Origin: Eubacterium_U album
GTDB taxonomy: Bacteria; Bacillota; Clostridia; Lachnospirales; Lachnospiraceae
Assembly (NCBI RefSeq): GCF_025336545.1
Contig: NZ_JAODBU010000009.1
Location: forward strand, 56,500 to 120,499
DNA: 64,000 nucleotides
Direction: 5' to 3'
A program made the translations under genes and the position numbers. Below the pieces are notes generated by a model that saw only the letters and a list, made by a program, of their open reading frames with translations, ran no database searches and was not told where the DNA came from. Positions 17,692-26,802 of this stretch are shown piece by piece. Position 1 is the stretch's first letter; the number at the start of each line of letters is the position of its first letter.

Positions 17692-17923
17692 TGTGGTGGC
17701 GCTTTTTGCCCCCCTTTTATCACTTTGGTGGTGCTTTCCGCCCCCACTTTATGATTTTGACGGTGCTTTTTGCCACCACTTTTTAAGTTCTGATTTCATT
17801 GTAATCTTGTTTAGATTCCAGATTTCAAAAAACGGGGGGCGCAAAATGGAGCCATTTTTGAATTCCGGGGGGCGCTTTTCGCCCCCAAATAGTGAAAGTG
17901 GGGGCACTTTCTGCCCCCACTCA
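17692..17923. repeat. array of GC-rich repeats resembling the two ends of an IS21-like element
   Basis: Three direct copies of a motif like GGTGGCGCTTTTTGCCCCC occur on the left about 33 bases apart. Inverted, partly self-complementary copies lie on the right (GGGGGGCGC; GGGGGCACTTTCTGCCCCC). The segment begins TGTGGTGG and ends CCCCCACTCA. Multiple terminal repeats with TG...CA-type ends are characteristic of IS21-family elements, but no istA/istB genes lie between. No target duplication was evident. The 17400-17690 stretch upstream holds nothing else I can support. Confidence 0.5.
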
Positions 17924-17981
17924 GGATATGTTGCTAAATTACTGTTTAGATTTATCATACATACAAACTGGAATTTTCAAA

Positions 17982-18584
17982 TTAGTCTTTGCAAATAACC
18001 TTTGAACCTTCACCATCAATTACAATTCCCTGCCGGTTGTTAATTGGGCATAGATTCAAATCCGAAAACTCAGTCATTATTTTCTCGGTAACTTTCTTAA
18101 ATGGTGCTGTAAGATAATGCGGAAGAACATAGAAATCAATCAAATCAAGCCCTGCATCATCTTCTTGGGAGTAGTCCTCCGGCTTTTCATCCATTTGCTC
18201 GATATATTGGATGCTTGGAGCACATATAATCGCACCTGCCGATTCACCAATCATCAGTTTTTCCTTTGCCAATTCTTTCTTCAACAGCTCATCCGTTCCC
18301 GTTTTACGGAGCTGGTCTATAAGGAAAAAAGAATTTCCGCCGGTAAAATATATCACATCCGCATCTTCAAAAACATACTGTATCGTTGAATAAGCCTCCG
18401 TTGAAATATCAATTTCAGTTACGATTGCTCCCAACTTTTTGAATAATTTTCGAGCCGAACCGACATAACCGGTGTAGCCTTCACGCAGCGAAGCTGTTGG
18501 AATAAATGCGACTTTCTTATTTTCAATTTCTTCCTTTATCAGACTTCCTACACTTGAAAAATGCGAACATAAAAATAGTTTCAT
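17982..18584 (-). CDS. peptidase S51 family protein (dipeptidase E-like)
   Basis: This 200-residue protein carries the S51 hallmarks: IYFTGGNSFFLI, the nucleophile elbow MIGESAGAIICAPS with the catalytic Ser, and a downstream DFYVLPHYLTAP containing the presumed His. The family includes alpha-aspartyl dipeptidases acting in the cytoplasm. AAGGAG precedes the ATG at 18584. It stands alone with a small DUF6440-like gene upstream. Substrate specificity is not determined. Confidence 0.88.
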   Translation of the reverse strand: MKLFLCSHFSSVGSLIKEEIENKKVAFIPTASLREGYTGYVGSARKLFKKLGAIVTEIDISTEAYSTIQYVFEDADVIYFTGGNSFFLIDQLRKTGTDELLKKELAKEKLMIGESAGAIICAPSIQYIEQMDEKPEDYSQEDDAGLDLIDFYVLPHYLTAPFKKVTEKIMTEFSDLNLCPINNRQGIVIDGEGSKVICKD

Positions 18585-18635
18585 CAATATTCTCCTTTAT
18601 AAACTCCGATTTTCTTAATTCTACAAACTTTAATT

Positions 18636-18821
18636 TTACTTAGTAACTATGACTTTTCCTTCAGAATCCAGAAGAGGTGTAATACCAGCCCCGTATCCAG
18701 ATTTCCAACAAAGATAATTAACTCCAGTCTCCTTATCTACAAGAATTTGTCGAATCCCTTCATCTTTAAGCGAACTTCCATCTCTAAATATAACTTCAAA
18801 TCTTTCTTCTTTCTTCGCCAT
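18636..18821 (-). CDS. DUF6440-like small protein
   Basis: A 61-residue protein with the pattern RQILVDKETGVNYLCWKSGY followed by GAGITPLLDSEGK, shared by many short Firmicutes proteins of unknown function. GAGGAGG precedes the ATG. It may be co-transcribed with the S51 peptidase gene 51 bases further on. Confidence 0.75.
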   Translation of the reverse strand: MAKKEERFEVIFRDGSSLKDEGIRQILVDKETGVNYLCWKSGYGAGITPLLDSEGKVIVTK

Positions 18822-18869
18822 GTTTATTCCTCCTCGTTAAGCATTAAATACCGATTTATCAAACACTTT

Positions 18870-20537
18870 TTATTTCCGCTGAATCATCTTAAAATGCTCT
18901 AATGCCTCAACAATCGCATCCTCTTTCTCCTTCGGACACTGTGGTTGCCTTGTATCTTTTGACTTAGGTAAATTAAAGTTCTCTCCAACCTCAATACCAT
19001 ACTTTCTCTTTATCTGAGCAATATACAGGTTAGATACCTTCATCCCATCATAATGCTCTGCCACGTAGGACTTAATCTCCTCATATGTCGCCTTACTTTC
19101 TGCCGAAGTAACATCTAACTCATCCATATTCAGTCTCACATTCACATGATGCTTCGCTTCATGAAGTTTGGACAAAAGACATACAGTCTCCACATGCACG
19201 GTCTGCGGGAACATATCTACCGCACAAGCTTTTTCAACCTTGTATCCATGCTCCTGCAAAATTACTAAATCCCTTGCAAGACTCGTTGGCTTACAGCTAA
19301 TATATACAATTCTGTCTACGCCGAAATCAATTATCTTTTGTAAAGCCTTTGGATGAATACCATCTCTTGGTGGGTCAAGAACTATTAAATCCGGCTTGTC
19401 CTTGATATCATCAATAACTTTTAGCACATCCCCTGCAATAAATTCACAGTTGTTAAGTCCGTTTAATTCAGCATTTTCTTTTGCAGCTTCTACCGCCTCT
19501 GCAACAATTTCAACCCCTACAACTTTTTTTGCAACAGGAGCAAGAATCTGTGCAATTGTTCCTGTACCGCTGTAAAGGTCAAATATCATTTTATCATTAG
19601 TGCTTCCAACATACTCTCTTGCCTTTGAATAAAGGACTTCAGCCCCTAAAGAATTTGTCTGGAAAAATGAAAATGTTGAAATCTTAAATCTAAGTCCCAA
19701 TAATTCTTCATAAATTACATCTTCACCATAAAGTACTCTTGTCTCATCACTTTGAACCACATCAGCCAGACCATCATTTATAATCTGGAGTACACCTTTA
19801 AGTTCGCACTCTAAATCAAGTTTACATAACTTATCAATTAAAATATTATAATCTGCCGCTGCCTCGCCGTTTGCATCCGATGTTGTAACAATACTCATTA
19901 TAATCTGATTTGTTTTTACACCACGTCTAATAACCAAATGTCTAAGGTATCCTTCGTGTCTCATTTTATGATAAAATTTTACATTTCTTTCTGCAAAATG
20001 TTCTAATACACAAGTCAAAATTTTGTTGTAATCTTTATTTACAATTTTACATTCCTTTGCCGTAACAATATCGTGGAAACTGTCTCTTTTATGTAATCCC
20101 AATGCCAAAGGGCCATCTTTATATTCATCTCCAAATGAAAATTCCATCTTATTTCTGTATTCCCACTGAACAGGGCTTTTGAGGATTCCTTCAAATTCAT
20201 AATCTTTATTTGTAATTACTCCATCTAAAATATTCTTAACCATTTCTTTTTTCAAATTAGTCTGATTTTCATAATCCATTGTCTGGTAAGAACATCCGCC
20301 ACAATCCGCAAAATGTGGGCAAAGTGGTTCTGCATTTTCAAGTGGTGACTTTTCAAGCACTTCTTTTAAACGTCCAACACATTTGCCTGAACGCTTCTTT
20401 GAAACTACAAAACTTACTTTTTGGCCCGGAATAGTTCTTTTAACTAAAGCTACACCTTTCTCACCACAATCTACTGTTCCTTTATTTGGAAAATCTATTT
20501 TTTCTACCACTCCCTGGTATTCCATTCCTTTTTTCAT
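18870..20537 (-). CDS. rlmD: 23S rRNA (uracil-C5)-methyltransferase, RlmD/RumA family
   Basis: The 555-residue protein has an N-terminal TRAM-like domain, a 4Fe-4S cluster motif (CPHFADCGGCSYQ), a Rossmann methyltransferase domain (DLYSGTGTIAQILAP, LIVLDPPRDGIHPKAL) and the catalytic Cys in RIVYISCKPTSLARDL. It methylates uridine in 23S rRNA using S-adenosylmethionine. After the usual end it carries an extra C-terminal domain of about 95 residues (TYEEIKSYVAEHYDGMKVSN followed by LYIAQIKRKYGI), making it longer than the roughly 450-residue norm. A repeat element lies just upstream. Confidence 0.9.
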   Translation of the reverse strand: MKKGMEYQGVVEKIDFPNKGTVDCGEKGVALVKRTIPGQKVSFVVSKKRSGKCVGRLKEVLEKSPLENAEPLCPHFADCGGCSYQTMDYENQTNLKKEMVKNILDGVITNKDYEFEGILKSPVQWEYRNKMEFSFGDEYKDGPLALGLHKRDSFHDIVTAKECKIVNKDYNKILTCVLEHFAERNVKFYHKMRHEGYLRHLVIRRGVKTNQIIMSIVTTSDANGEAAADYNILIDKLCKLDLECELKGVLQIINDGLADVVQSDETRVLYGEDVIYEELLGLRFKISTFSFFQTNSLGAEVLYSKAREYVGSTNDKMIFDLYSGTGTIAQILAPVAKKVVGVEIVAEAVEAAKENAELNGLNNCEFIAGDVLKVIDDIKDKPDLIVLDPPRDGIHPKALQKIIDFGVDRIVYISCKPTSLARDLVILQEHGYKVEKACAVDMFPQTVHVETVCLLSKLHEAKHHVNVRLNMDELDVTSAESKATYEEIKSYVAEHYDGMKVSNLYIAQIKRKYGIEVGENFNLPKSKDTRQPQCPKEKEDAIVEALEHFKMIQRK

Positions 20538-20565
20538 TTATTTATCCTCTATCTGCTAATATTTT

Positions 20566-20738
20566 AATGATGCCAGGGGCACAATATGAGCATAAAAGTG
20601 GGATAATTCCCACGATATGCGAATATTGGATAGGATTGTGAGAGTGCATAGCACGGAACAATCCGTAGGCATCAAAATCACTACTTTTAATCTCACATGA
20701 GCTTAATCATAATTTGGTTCTTTTGCCCCGACATCATT
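20566..20738. repeat. MITE-like interspersed repeat, copy 1
   Basis: A 173-bp segment is bounded by imperfect inverted ends (AATGATGCCAGGGGCA and TTTTGCCCCGACATCATT). Inside are hairpins GTGGGA-TAAT-TCCCAC and GGATTGT...ACAATCC enclosing GTGC-ATA-GCAC. It shares the 19-mer ACAATCCGTAGGCATCAAA and both ends with a shorter element at 39101-39173. Confidence 0.7.
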
Positions 20739-20743
20739 ACAAA

Positions 20744-20805
20744 ATAAGTCCACATACACAATTCGGTCAAATGCTATACATTCCAATTGTTATATGTGGA
20801 CTTAA
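20744..20805 (-). terminator. hairpin after the small acidic membrane-protein gene
   Basis: AAGTCCACATA pairs with TATGTGGACTT around a 36-base loop, with A/T-rich flanks. It lies between the repeat element and the 3' end of the gene at 20872 and could terminate from either side. Confidence 0.5.
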
Positions 20806-20871
20806 CTTATTCATCGGTTATTGTTTAAAAAACAAATCTACATGACCTGCCATTCACTATGGCGTAACGAT

Positions 20872-21114
20872 TTATTCTTCCACAAAATCACTTTCATCTT
20901 CTTCATCATCTTCAAATAAATCATCGAAATCATCTTCAAAGTCATCATAATAATCTTCTGTAATTTTATTGTAAATTGCATAAGCTACTCCGGCAATTGC
21001 TGCCACTACTGCAAGCACTCCAAGTACGATTCCAACTATCTTAACTACGTCAGACTTCTTTTCTTCTTTGCCGATAATCTTGCCAATCTTAACTCCCTTG
21101 ATTAATTCGTCCAT
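20872..21114 (-). CDS. small membrane protein with acidic cytoplasmic tail
   Basis: This 80-residue protein has one transmembrane helix (IVGIVLGVLAVVAAIAGVAY, about residues 28-48) and an extremely acidic C-terminus (DDFEDDFDDLFEDDEEDE). AAAGGAG precedes the ATG. Similar short proteins are common in Lachnospiraceae, sometimes grouped with DUF4366, but have no known function. It lies downstream of pcrA on the same strand. Confidence 0.7.
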   Translation of the reverse strand: MDELIKGVKIGKIIGKEEKKSDVVKIVGIVLGVLAVVAAIAGVAYAIYNKITEDYYDDFEDDFDDLFEDDEEDESDFVEE

Positions 21115-21180
21115 ATCCGTACTCCTTTCACTACAAGTTATATTTCATAAGAATAGTATATCATTTTAGTGCTGTTTTTA

Positions 21181-23439
21181 CTACAGTTTTTTAAGTTTTG
21201 CAAATGAAGCCATCATAATTTTCTGACCTGCTTTGTCAAATGCTACCGTAACCTGATAATCTTTCGGACCATCCTCAATATTAAGCACTGTTCCTTCACC
21301 AAACTTAATATGTTTTACTCTGTCTCCAACTACATAATCAACCGGCTGTTTTGTAATTGTAAATGATTTACCAAATGCAGGTTTTGTGCTAGGTTCACCA
21401 TACGAAGATTTCTTAAATGGCTTATTTCTAAATGCATTCTGACTTGCTCTGCTCGCATTTCCAAATTCCTCTTTCTTAGGAATCTGTCCTGCTGCGACTC
21501 TGTCTGTTACATTTTTACTATTAATAAGATGTGTTGGTATTTCCTTTATAAATCGTGAAATAATATTATATCTTGTTTCTCCATGAACCATACGTCTCTT
21601 TGCATAACTAATTACAAGATTTTCCTTTGCTCTTGTAATTGCAACATAACACAGACGTCTTTCTTCTTCAATTTCACTTTGGTCTTCGGCACAAATTGCT
21701 GAAATTCCCGGAAATAATCCTTCTTCCATTCCACATAAAAATACATTAGGAAATTCAAGTCCCTTTGCACTATGTATGGTCATAAGGACAACATAGTCAC
21801 TATCCTCATCAAGACTATCTATGTCCGCTACCAAAGCAACGTCTTCAAGAAATCCTGCCAAATCCGGATTTTCTGTTGTTGATTCATATTCTACAACCTT
21901 ACTTATCAATTCTTCTATGTTCTCGATTCTTGCCTTGCTTTCGTCTGTATTTTCCAAAACAAGTTCTGTCACATATCCTGTATCTTCAATAATCTTATCT
22001 ACTAATTCTTTTATTGAATGCTCCTGACTGTACTCTCTTAATTCTTCAATAAAATCAGTAAATTTCTTAATCTTTGCTGAAGCTCTGCTAAGTTCAGGAT
22101 TCATATATGCAAGTTCTAACGCATTATACAAATTAATGTTATGGTCAACTGCATATGCCTGCGCCTTTCCAATAGAAGTAGCTCCGATTCCTCTCTTTGG
22201 AACATTAATAATTCTTGCTACAGCAATATCATCCGTAGAATTATTTACTGTTTTCAAATAGCACAAAATGTCTTTAATTTCTTTACGCTGATAGAAATTC
22301 TGTCCGCCGATAATCTTATAAGGAACATTTGCCAAAAGAAGTTTTTCTTCTAATGTTCTTGACTGAGCATTAGTTCTATATAGGCATGCAAAATCACTGT
22401 ATTTATAGTTTCCTGCATTCACTTTTTTTCTAATTTCTTTCGCAACCATGTTAGCTTCATCATAAGCATCTTCCGCCTGATACAAATCAATCTGCGTTCC
22501 TTCTTCATTGTCACTCCACAATGTTTTGTCTTTTCTTCCCTGATTGTTTGCAATTACTCCATTTGCGGCAGCTAAAATATTCTTTGTAGAACGGTAATTC
22601 TGCTCTAACTTGATAACACGTGCATTTTCAAAATATTTTTCAAATGAGAGAATATTTGTAATATTCGCTCCTCTAAACTTATAAATAGATTGGTCATCAT
22701 CACCTACAACACACAAATTTCTATATTTTGATGCAAGAAGGCGAATCAACTGAAACTGTGCTGTATTTGTATCCTGATACTCATCTACCATAATGTATTT
22801 AAATCTTTCCTGATAATAATCCAGCACATCTGGAAATTTCTTAAATAATTCTACTGTTTTTACAATTAAATCATCAAAATCTAAAGCATTATTTTTCTTA
22901 AGCTGAACCTGATATTCAAGATAAATCTTAGCAACTGTATTTTCTCTCAAATCACCTTTTGTTATCTCTATTGCACGTTCAGGACTTATGAGTTCATCTT
23001 TATAAGAAGAAATCTTTCCTGCCACAGCTCTTTCTTTGTAAAATTTAGAATCTAAATTCATTCTTTTTACAATATCTTTTATCAGACTCTTCTGGTCATC
23101 TGCATCGTAAATTGTAAATCTATTATCATATCCTAAAAATTCAATATGTCTTCTCAAAATTCGTACACATGTAGAATGGAATGTACTTACCCATATCTGA
23201 TCAGCACCAAATCCAACTATGTTGTTAATTCTTTCACGCATTTCTGATGCAGCCTTATTTGTAAAAGTGATTGCCATAATATTCCATGGCGAAACACCCT
23301 TTTCTTCTATAAGATAAGCTGCTCTATGTGTAAGCACTCTAGTCTTTCCACTTCCTGCACCGGCAAGAATAAGTAACGGTCCTTCCGTGTGAAATACCGC
23401 CATCTGTTGCATATCATTTAATGTATCATATCTGCTCAT
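21181..23439 (-). CDS. pcrA: ATP-dependent DNA helicase PcrA/UvrD
   Basis: The 752-residue protein shows all superfamily 1A motifs: Walker A ILAGAGSGKTRVLTHRAAYL, motif II VDEYQDTN, motif III VGDDDQSIYKFRGA, QNYRST, TIHSAKGLEFPNVF and the C-terminal VAITRAKENLVISYA. It unwinds DNA in repair and plasmid/phage replication. The C-terminal end has a tudor-like KhFGEGTVLNI segment. The ATG at 23439 (MSRYDTLNDMQQ) is preceded by AAAAAGG; a GTG at 23472 lacks this. Confidence 0.95.
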   Translation of the reverse strand: MSRYDTLNDMQQMAVFHTEGPLLILAGAGSGKTRVLTHRAAYLIEEKGVSPWNIMAITFTNKAASEMRERINNIVGFGADQIWVSTFHSTCVRILRRHIEFLGYDNRFTIYDADDQKSLIKDIVKRMNLDSKFYKERAVAGKISSYKDELISPERAIEITKGDLRENTVAKIYLEYQVQLKKNNALDFDDLIVKTVELFKKFPDVLDYYQERFKYIMVDEYQDTNTAQFQLIRLLASKYRNLCVVGDDDQSIYKFRGANITNILSFEKYFENARVIKLEQNYRSTKNILAAANGVIANNQGRKDKTLWSDNEEGTQIDLYQAEDAYDEANMVAKEIRKKVNAGNYKYSDFACLYRTNAQSRTLEEKLLLANVPYKIIGGQNFYQRKEIKDILCYLKTVNNSTDDIAVARIINVPKRGIGATSIGKAQAYAVDHNINLYNALELAYMNPELSRASAKIKKFTDFIEELREYSQEHSIKELVDKIIEDTGYVTELVLENTDESKARIENIEELISKVVEYESTTENPDLAGFLEDVALVADIDSLDEDSDYVVLMTIHSAKGLEFPNVFLCGMEEGLFPGISAICAEDQSEIEEERRLCYVAITRAKENLVISYAKRRMVHGETRYNIISRFIKEIPTHLINSKNVTDRVAAGQIPKKEEFGNASRASQNAFRNKPFKKSSYGEPSTKPAFGKSFTITKQPVDYVVGDRVKHIKFGEGTVLNIEDGPKDYQVTVAFDKAGQKIMMASFAKLKKL

Positions 23440-23613
23440 AAATATACCTTTTTCCTTATTTTTATATTCCACTTAGGCAAACTTTTATATACTTCTGCTA
23501 TCATATCATATTTTCTAAAAAAATCGAACATATTTTCTGCTATTTGTAATAAATTTTATTTGTAGTTTTCATTACTATGTATTATAATATTTTTTGTACA
23601 TAAGGAGGTATAT

Positions 23614-24240
23614 ATGGAAAGTGATAAAATAATCGAGTCTATATTAAACGATTTTAATTCATTTAACATAGACGATATACCAAACATTGATTTATATATG
23701 GACCAGGTGACAACCTATTTAAATAATAAATTTGAGGGAAGCAAACGTAACGACGACGACAAGCTCTTAACAAAAACCATGATTAATAATTATGCTAAAA
23801 GTCGTTTATTACCACCTCCCGAAAAGAAAAAATATTCCAAAGACCATTTAATTCTTTTAATGATGATATTTTATCTTAAAAATATCATTTCAATTAATGA
23901 TATTGATACGGCCTTGTCCCCATTAATTAAAGATTATTTTAATGATGGAAATAATAGTCTTGAAGAAATTTTTAAATTATTCATTCAATATATGAAAGAT
24001 ACTGACGATAATCAGTCGATTATTGATGCGTACGTAAAATCCAATGAGTATTTTTCAAATTTGGATAATGAAGATAATAAAGAATATTTGCAGACACTTA
24101 CACTAATTGCGACTTTGACTTACGAATGCCTTTCAAGAAAAATGATTATCGAAAAGTTGATTGACTCTCTTCCAAAGGAGGAAAACTCAAAAGATAAATC
24201 TGACAAAAATAAGAGTGATAAGAATAAAACTGATAAATAG
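23614..24240 (+). CDS. DUF1836 domain-containing protein
   Basis: A 208-residue protein with the DUF1836 core (LLTKTMINNYAKSRLLPPPE, then KKKYSKDHLILLMMIFYLKN). The pattern resembles MerR-like helix-turn-helix proteins, so a regulatory role is plausible but unproven. The C-terminus is a Lys/Asp-rich tail (DKSDKNKSDKNKTDK). AAGGAGG lies just before the ATG. It is divergent from pcrA. Confidence 0.8.
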   Translation: MESDKIIESILNDFNSFNIDDIPNIDLYMDQVTTYLNNKFEGSKRNDDDKLLTKTMINNYAKSRLLPPPEKKKYSKDHLILLMMIFYLKNIISINDIDTALSPLIKDYFNDGNNSLEEIFKLFIQYMKDTDDNQSIIDAYVKSNEYFSNLDNEDNKEYLQTLTLIATLTYECLSRKMIIEKLIDSLPKEENSKDKSDKNKSDKNKTDK

Positions 24241-24264
24241 TAGAATTTAGTGTAACTGTATTTT

Positions 24265-24307
24265 AAAAGCCTTAAATTTTGTTTCTAATTCAAAATTTAA
24301 GGCTTTT
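24265..24307. terminator. bidirectional Rho-independent terminator
   Basis: AAAAGCCTTAAATTTTG pairs with CAAAATTTAAGGCTTTT, with A and T runs on either side. It serves the DUF1836 gene and perhaps the convergent YerC-like gene. Confidence 0.85.
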
Positions 24308-24411
24308 AATTTGTATAAGGTAAGACCTTATTTATGAAACTGAATTTTCAAAAAGCGAAGTGTTAATTACTTTAATATTAAATACTATCTTCTAATCCAG
24401 AATGCTCAAAG

Positions 24412-24705
24412 CTAATCATCATATTTGGCTCTCTTTAATACCATATCATAACCATCATTACCATAATTAAGAGATCTGTTAACTCTGCTGATTGTAGCTG
24501 TTGATGCCCCTGTATCTTCTGAAATTTCCAAATAAGTCTTTCCTTCTCTAAGCATCTTAGCTACTTCAAATCTCTGTGATATAGACAATAATTCATTTAT
24601 AGTACATACATCTTCAAAAAATGTATAACATTCTTCCTTTGTTTCCAATGATAATATAGCTGCAAATAAATGATCTACTTCCTTTGTTCTAACTGACTTA
24701 CTCAT
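24412..24705 (-). CDS. YerC/YecD family TrpR-like DNA-binding protein
   Basis: The 97-residue protein is a TrpR-like helix-turn-helix: LLSISQRFEVAKMLREGKTY leads into the recognition segment EISEDTGASTATISRVNRSL. YerC homologues are conserved in Firmicutes as small transcription factors. AGGAGG precedes the ATG. It lies between a DUF1836 gene and a secreted glucanase, with no clear operon. Confidence 0.88.
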   Translation of the reverse strand: MSKSVRTKEVDHLFAAILSLETKEECYTFFEDVCTINELLSISQRFEVAKMLREGKTYLEISEDTGASTATISRVNRSLNYGNDGYDMVLKRAKYDD

Positions 24706-24780
24706 AAATTGCCTCCTGTGTTATCTTTTCTCTTTCACATTTTAGCACTCTAAAGTCTGAAAGTCCAGTCATTTCTTATA

Positions 24781-26607
24781 TTATTTAACTCTTACTTTTT
24801 TACTCTTGCTCCATTTTCCGTAAATTTTCTTTCCATCCTGTTTTATGTAAGCTCTGACCTTAAAATAATATTTTTTATTTGAGCTAAGTTTTTTAAAGTT
24901 ATAAATATTCTTTTTTATCTGCTTTGTGTTATAGCCATAATATTTTTTATTTGTACTATATTTGATAACATAGCCTGTAACATTAGTCTGCTTTTTAATA
25001 ATTATTTTTACGCTTCTCTTCTTTTTGCTCTTTGCACTAATTATTTTAGTTTTACTATTCTGAATCTGCTGTATAGAAATGTTATCAATATTATTTACAT
25101 CAGAAACATTGTTAGTTATGTCTGTGTTATTTATATTACTGTTATTTGTTTCATTATTACCGGCATTTCCATTATTAGTTGTGCTGTTGTTCCCACTATT
25201 TCCATTATTAGTTGTGCTGTTGTTCCCACTATTTCCATTATTAGTTGTCGTTTCTGCATAACTTGGGTCAGGAATTACTGCCGTTGTTGAAAATGATAAA
25301 TTCGTTATTTTTGCAATAAAACTTCCATTCTGAGCCATTGGATCCCCATCACTTCTTCCAAATCCAAATTTCAAATCAAGCTTTCCTGCATAATCACTTG
25401 GTATGCTCACTTTTTTCTCATAGTTATATGGCTGGTTTTTTACCAATGTAATGTATTCTCCACTAATTGACTCTTCATCGTCTCCTGCAATTTTTACAAA
25501 TACTTTTTTGCTTTCAGTTGAAACTAATGTACATTTTAATACGTAATCATTTCCGGCATAGTATTTTAATCCTTCTATATTCGCCTGAGCACTCCACTGA
25601 CTATCACCTTGTATTATTCCTGCATCTGTTACATTTATAGTAACCCCATCAGTTACCTTAGCTCCATTACCAATTACATTTCCATAAGTTCCACACCATG
25701 TTTGTCCAAAGAATGAAGTCCATGCACCTGTATATTCACCTATTGCATCCTGGTTAACTGTAATTGTTGGACCTGTATATTTTGTTGATTCCTTCTCAGG
25801 CTTCTGATAAACCCTTACCCAGTCAACTTCCATTGTTGCAGGAAAACCATTTTGATTAATATTATATCCTGGGAGTTGTCCACCTACAGCAAGATTTAAT
25901 ATAATAAATTGAGCTTTTCTAAATTCCTCCATTTCAGACTGTGTTGAAATGGTATATCTTTCATATACATATCCATCAACATAAAATGCAGCACTATTCT
26001 CATCCCACTCCATTCCATATGTGTGCCATTGGGTTCTATCGCCTACATCATATGTTTTTCCTTTTGTATCAGCCTGACTATTTTTATATGACCAATGAAG
26101 ATTTGCAAATACCGTATTATTATCATTTATTGCTTCCATAATGTCCATTTCACCACATTTAGGCCATCCTACAGAACTATAATTTGCCCCGAGTGTCCAA
26201 AAAGCCGGCCAAATTCCTGAAAATCTTGGAAGTTTCATTCTAGCTTCAATTTTTCCATATTTAAATTCCTGTTTTCCTTTAGAATTAATTCTTCCTGAAG
26301 TATAACTTTTACCACCATAGTTTTCTTTTCTGGCAGTAATCTTTAATGTGCCATCACTAACCTGAATATTGTTTGTACGGTCAACATAATACTGAAGTTC
26401 ATTATTTCCTCCACCATTACCGTTAACTTCTACATTCCAATTATTTCTATTAAGCTCTGTACCATCAAATTCATCACTCCACACCAACTGGTATTCTCCG
26501 TCGGCCTTTACATCTTTTGTACTTTCGTTTCCAACAATATACATTCCACTGAACGCAATTGTTGCAGCGCACAATGACGCCATACATTTTCTAAACCACT
26601 TTCTCAT
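24781..26607 (-). CDS. secreted GH16 beta-1,3(4)-glucanase with carbohydrate-binding and C-terminal fibronectin-like domains
   Basis: The 608-residue protein has a signal peptide (residues 1-36) and a GH16 catalytic domain (about 38-270) with the catalytic signature GEMDIMEAI (Glu-x-Asp-x-x-Glu). A carbohydrate-binding-like beta-sandwich follows (about 285-440), then an Asn/Ser/Thr-rich linker with 11-residue repeats (NNGNSGNNSTT) and a C-terminal fibronectin-like module (VTGYVIKYSTNKKYYGYNTK, KKYYFKVRAYI, YGKWSKSKKVRVK). It should hydrolyse laminarin or mixed-linkage beta-glucan outside the cell. The same C-terminal module ends the gene at the right window edge. A cre-like site lies upstream. 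Confidence 0.9.
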   Translation of the reverse strand: MRKWFRKCMASLCAATIAFSGMYIVGNESTKDVKADGEYQLVWSDEFDGTELNRNNWNVEVNGNGGGNNELQYYVDRTNNIQVSDGTLKITARKENYGGKSYTSGRINSKGKQEFKYGKIEARMKLPRFSGIWPAFWTLGANYSSVGWPKCGEMDIMEAINDNNTVFANLHWSYKNSQADTKGKTYDVGDRTQWHTYGMEWDENSAAFYVDGYVYERYTISTQSEMEEFRKAQFIILNLAVGGQLPGYNINQNGFPATMEVDWVRVYQKPEKESTKYTGPTITVNQDAIGEYTGAWTSFFGQTWCGTYGNVIGNGAKVTDGVTINVTDAGIIQGDSQWSAQANIEGLKYYAGNDYVLKCTLVSTESKKVFVKIAGDDEESISGEYITLVKNQPYNYEKKVSIPSDYAGKLDLKFGFGRSDGDPMAQNGSFIAKITNLSFSTTAVIPDPSYAETTTNNGNSGNNSTTNNGNSGNNSTTNNGNAGNNETNNSNINNTDITNNVSDVNNIDNISIQQIQNSKTKIISAKSKKKRSVKIIIKKQTNVTGYVIKYSTNKKYYGYNTKQIKKNIYNFKKLSSNKKYYFKVRAYIKQDGKKIYGKWSKSKKVRVK

Positions 26608-26663
26608 ATTTCTTTTCTCCTAAATCATTTTCTCTTTTTATGATATATGTATATTTAAACAAA

Positions 26664-26677
26664 TGAAAACGTTTTTT
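26664..26677. promoter_or_regulatory. cre-like operator upstream of the GH16 gene
   Basis: TGAAAACGTTTTTT fits 12 of 14 positions of a CcpA/LacI-type site (TGNAANCGNTNNCA). It lies 57 bases before the start of the glucanase gene, a sensible place for catabolite control. The match is by eye only. Confidence 0.45.
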
Positions 26678-26738
26678 ACAATATTTTTTGTTAATTTTCA
26701 CCTATTTTCTTACAAATTTGTTTACTTATATAAATAAA

Positions 26739-26778
26739 GACCTAATATTTACAATTTTACTTTTGCAAACAATAGGTC
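26739..26778 (-). terminator. terminator after hslO
   Basis: GACCTA pairs with TAGGTC, extended by AT pairs, and the minus strand continues TTTATTTATAT. It lies 25 bases past the hslO stop. Confidence 0.6.
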
Positions 26779-26802
26779 ATAATTTATTTACTAAAAACTT
26801 TT

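Noticed and set aside
25079..25261. Leu/Val-rich ORF opposite the GH16 linker
   Set aside because: It is the antisense shadow of the Asn/Thr repeat linker.
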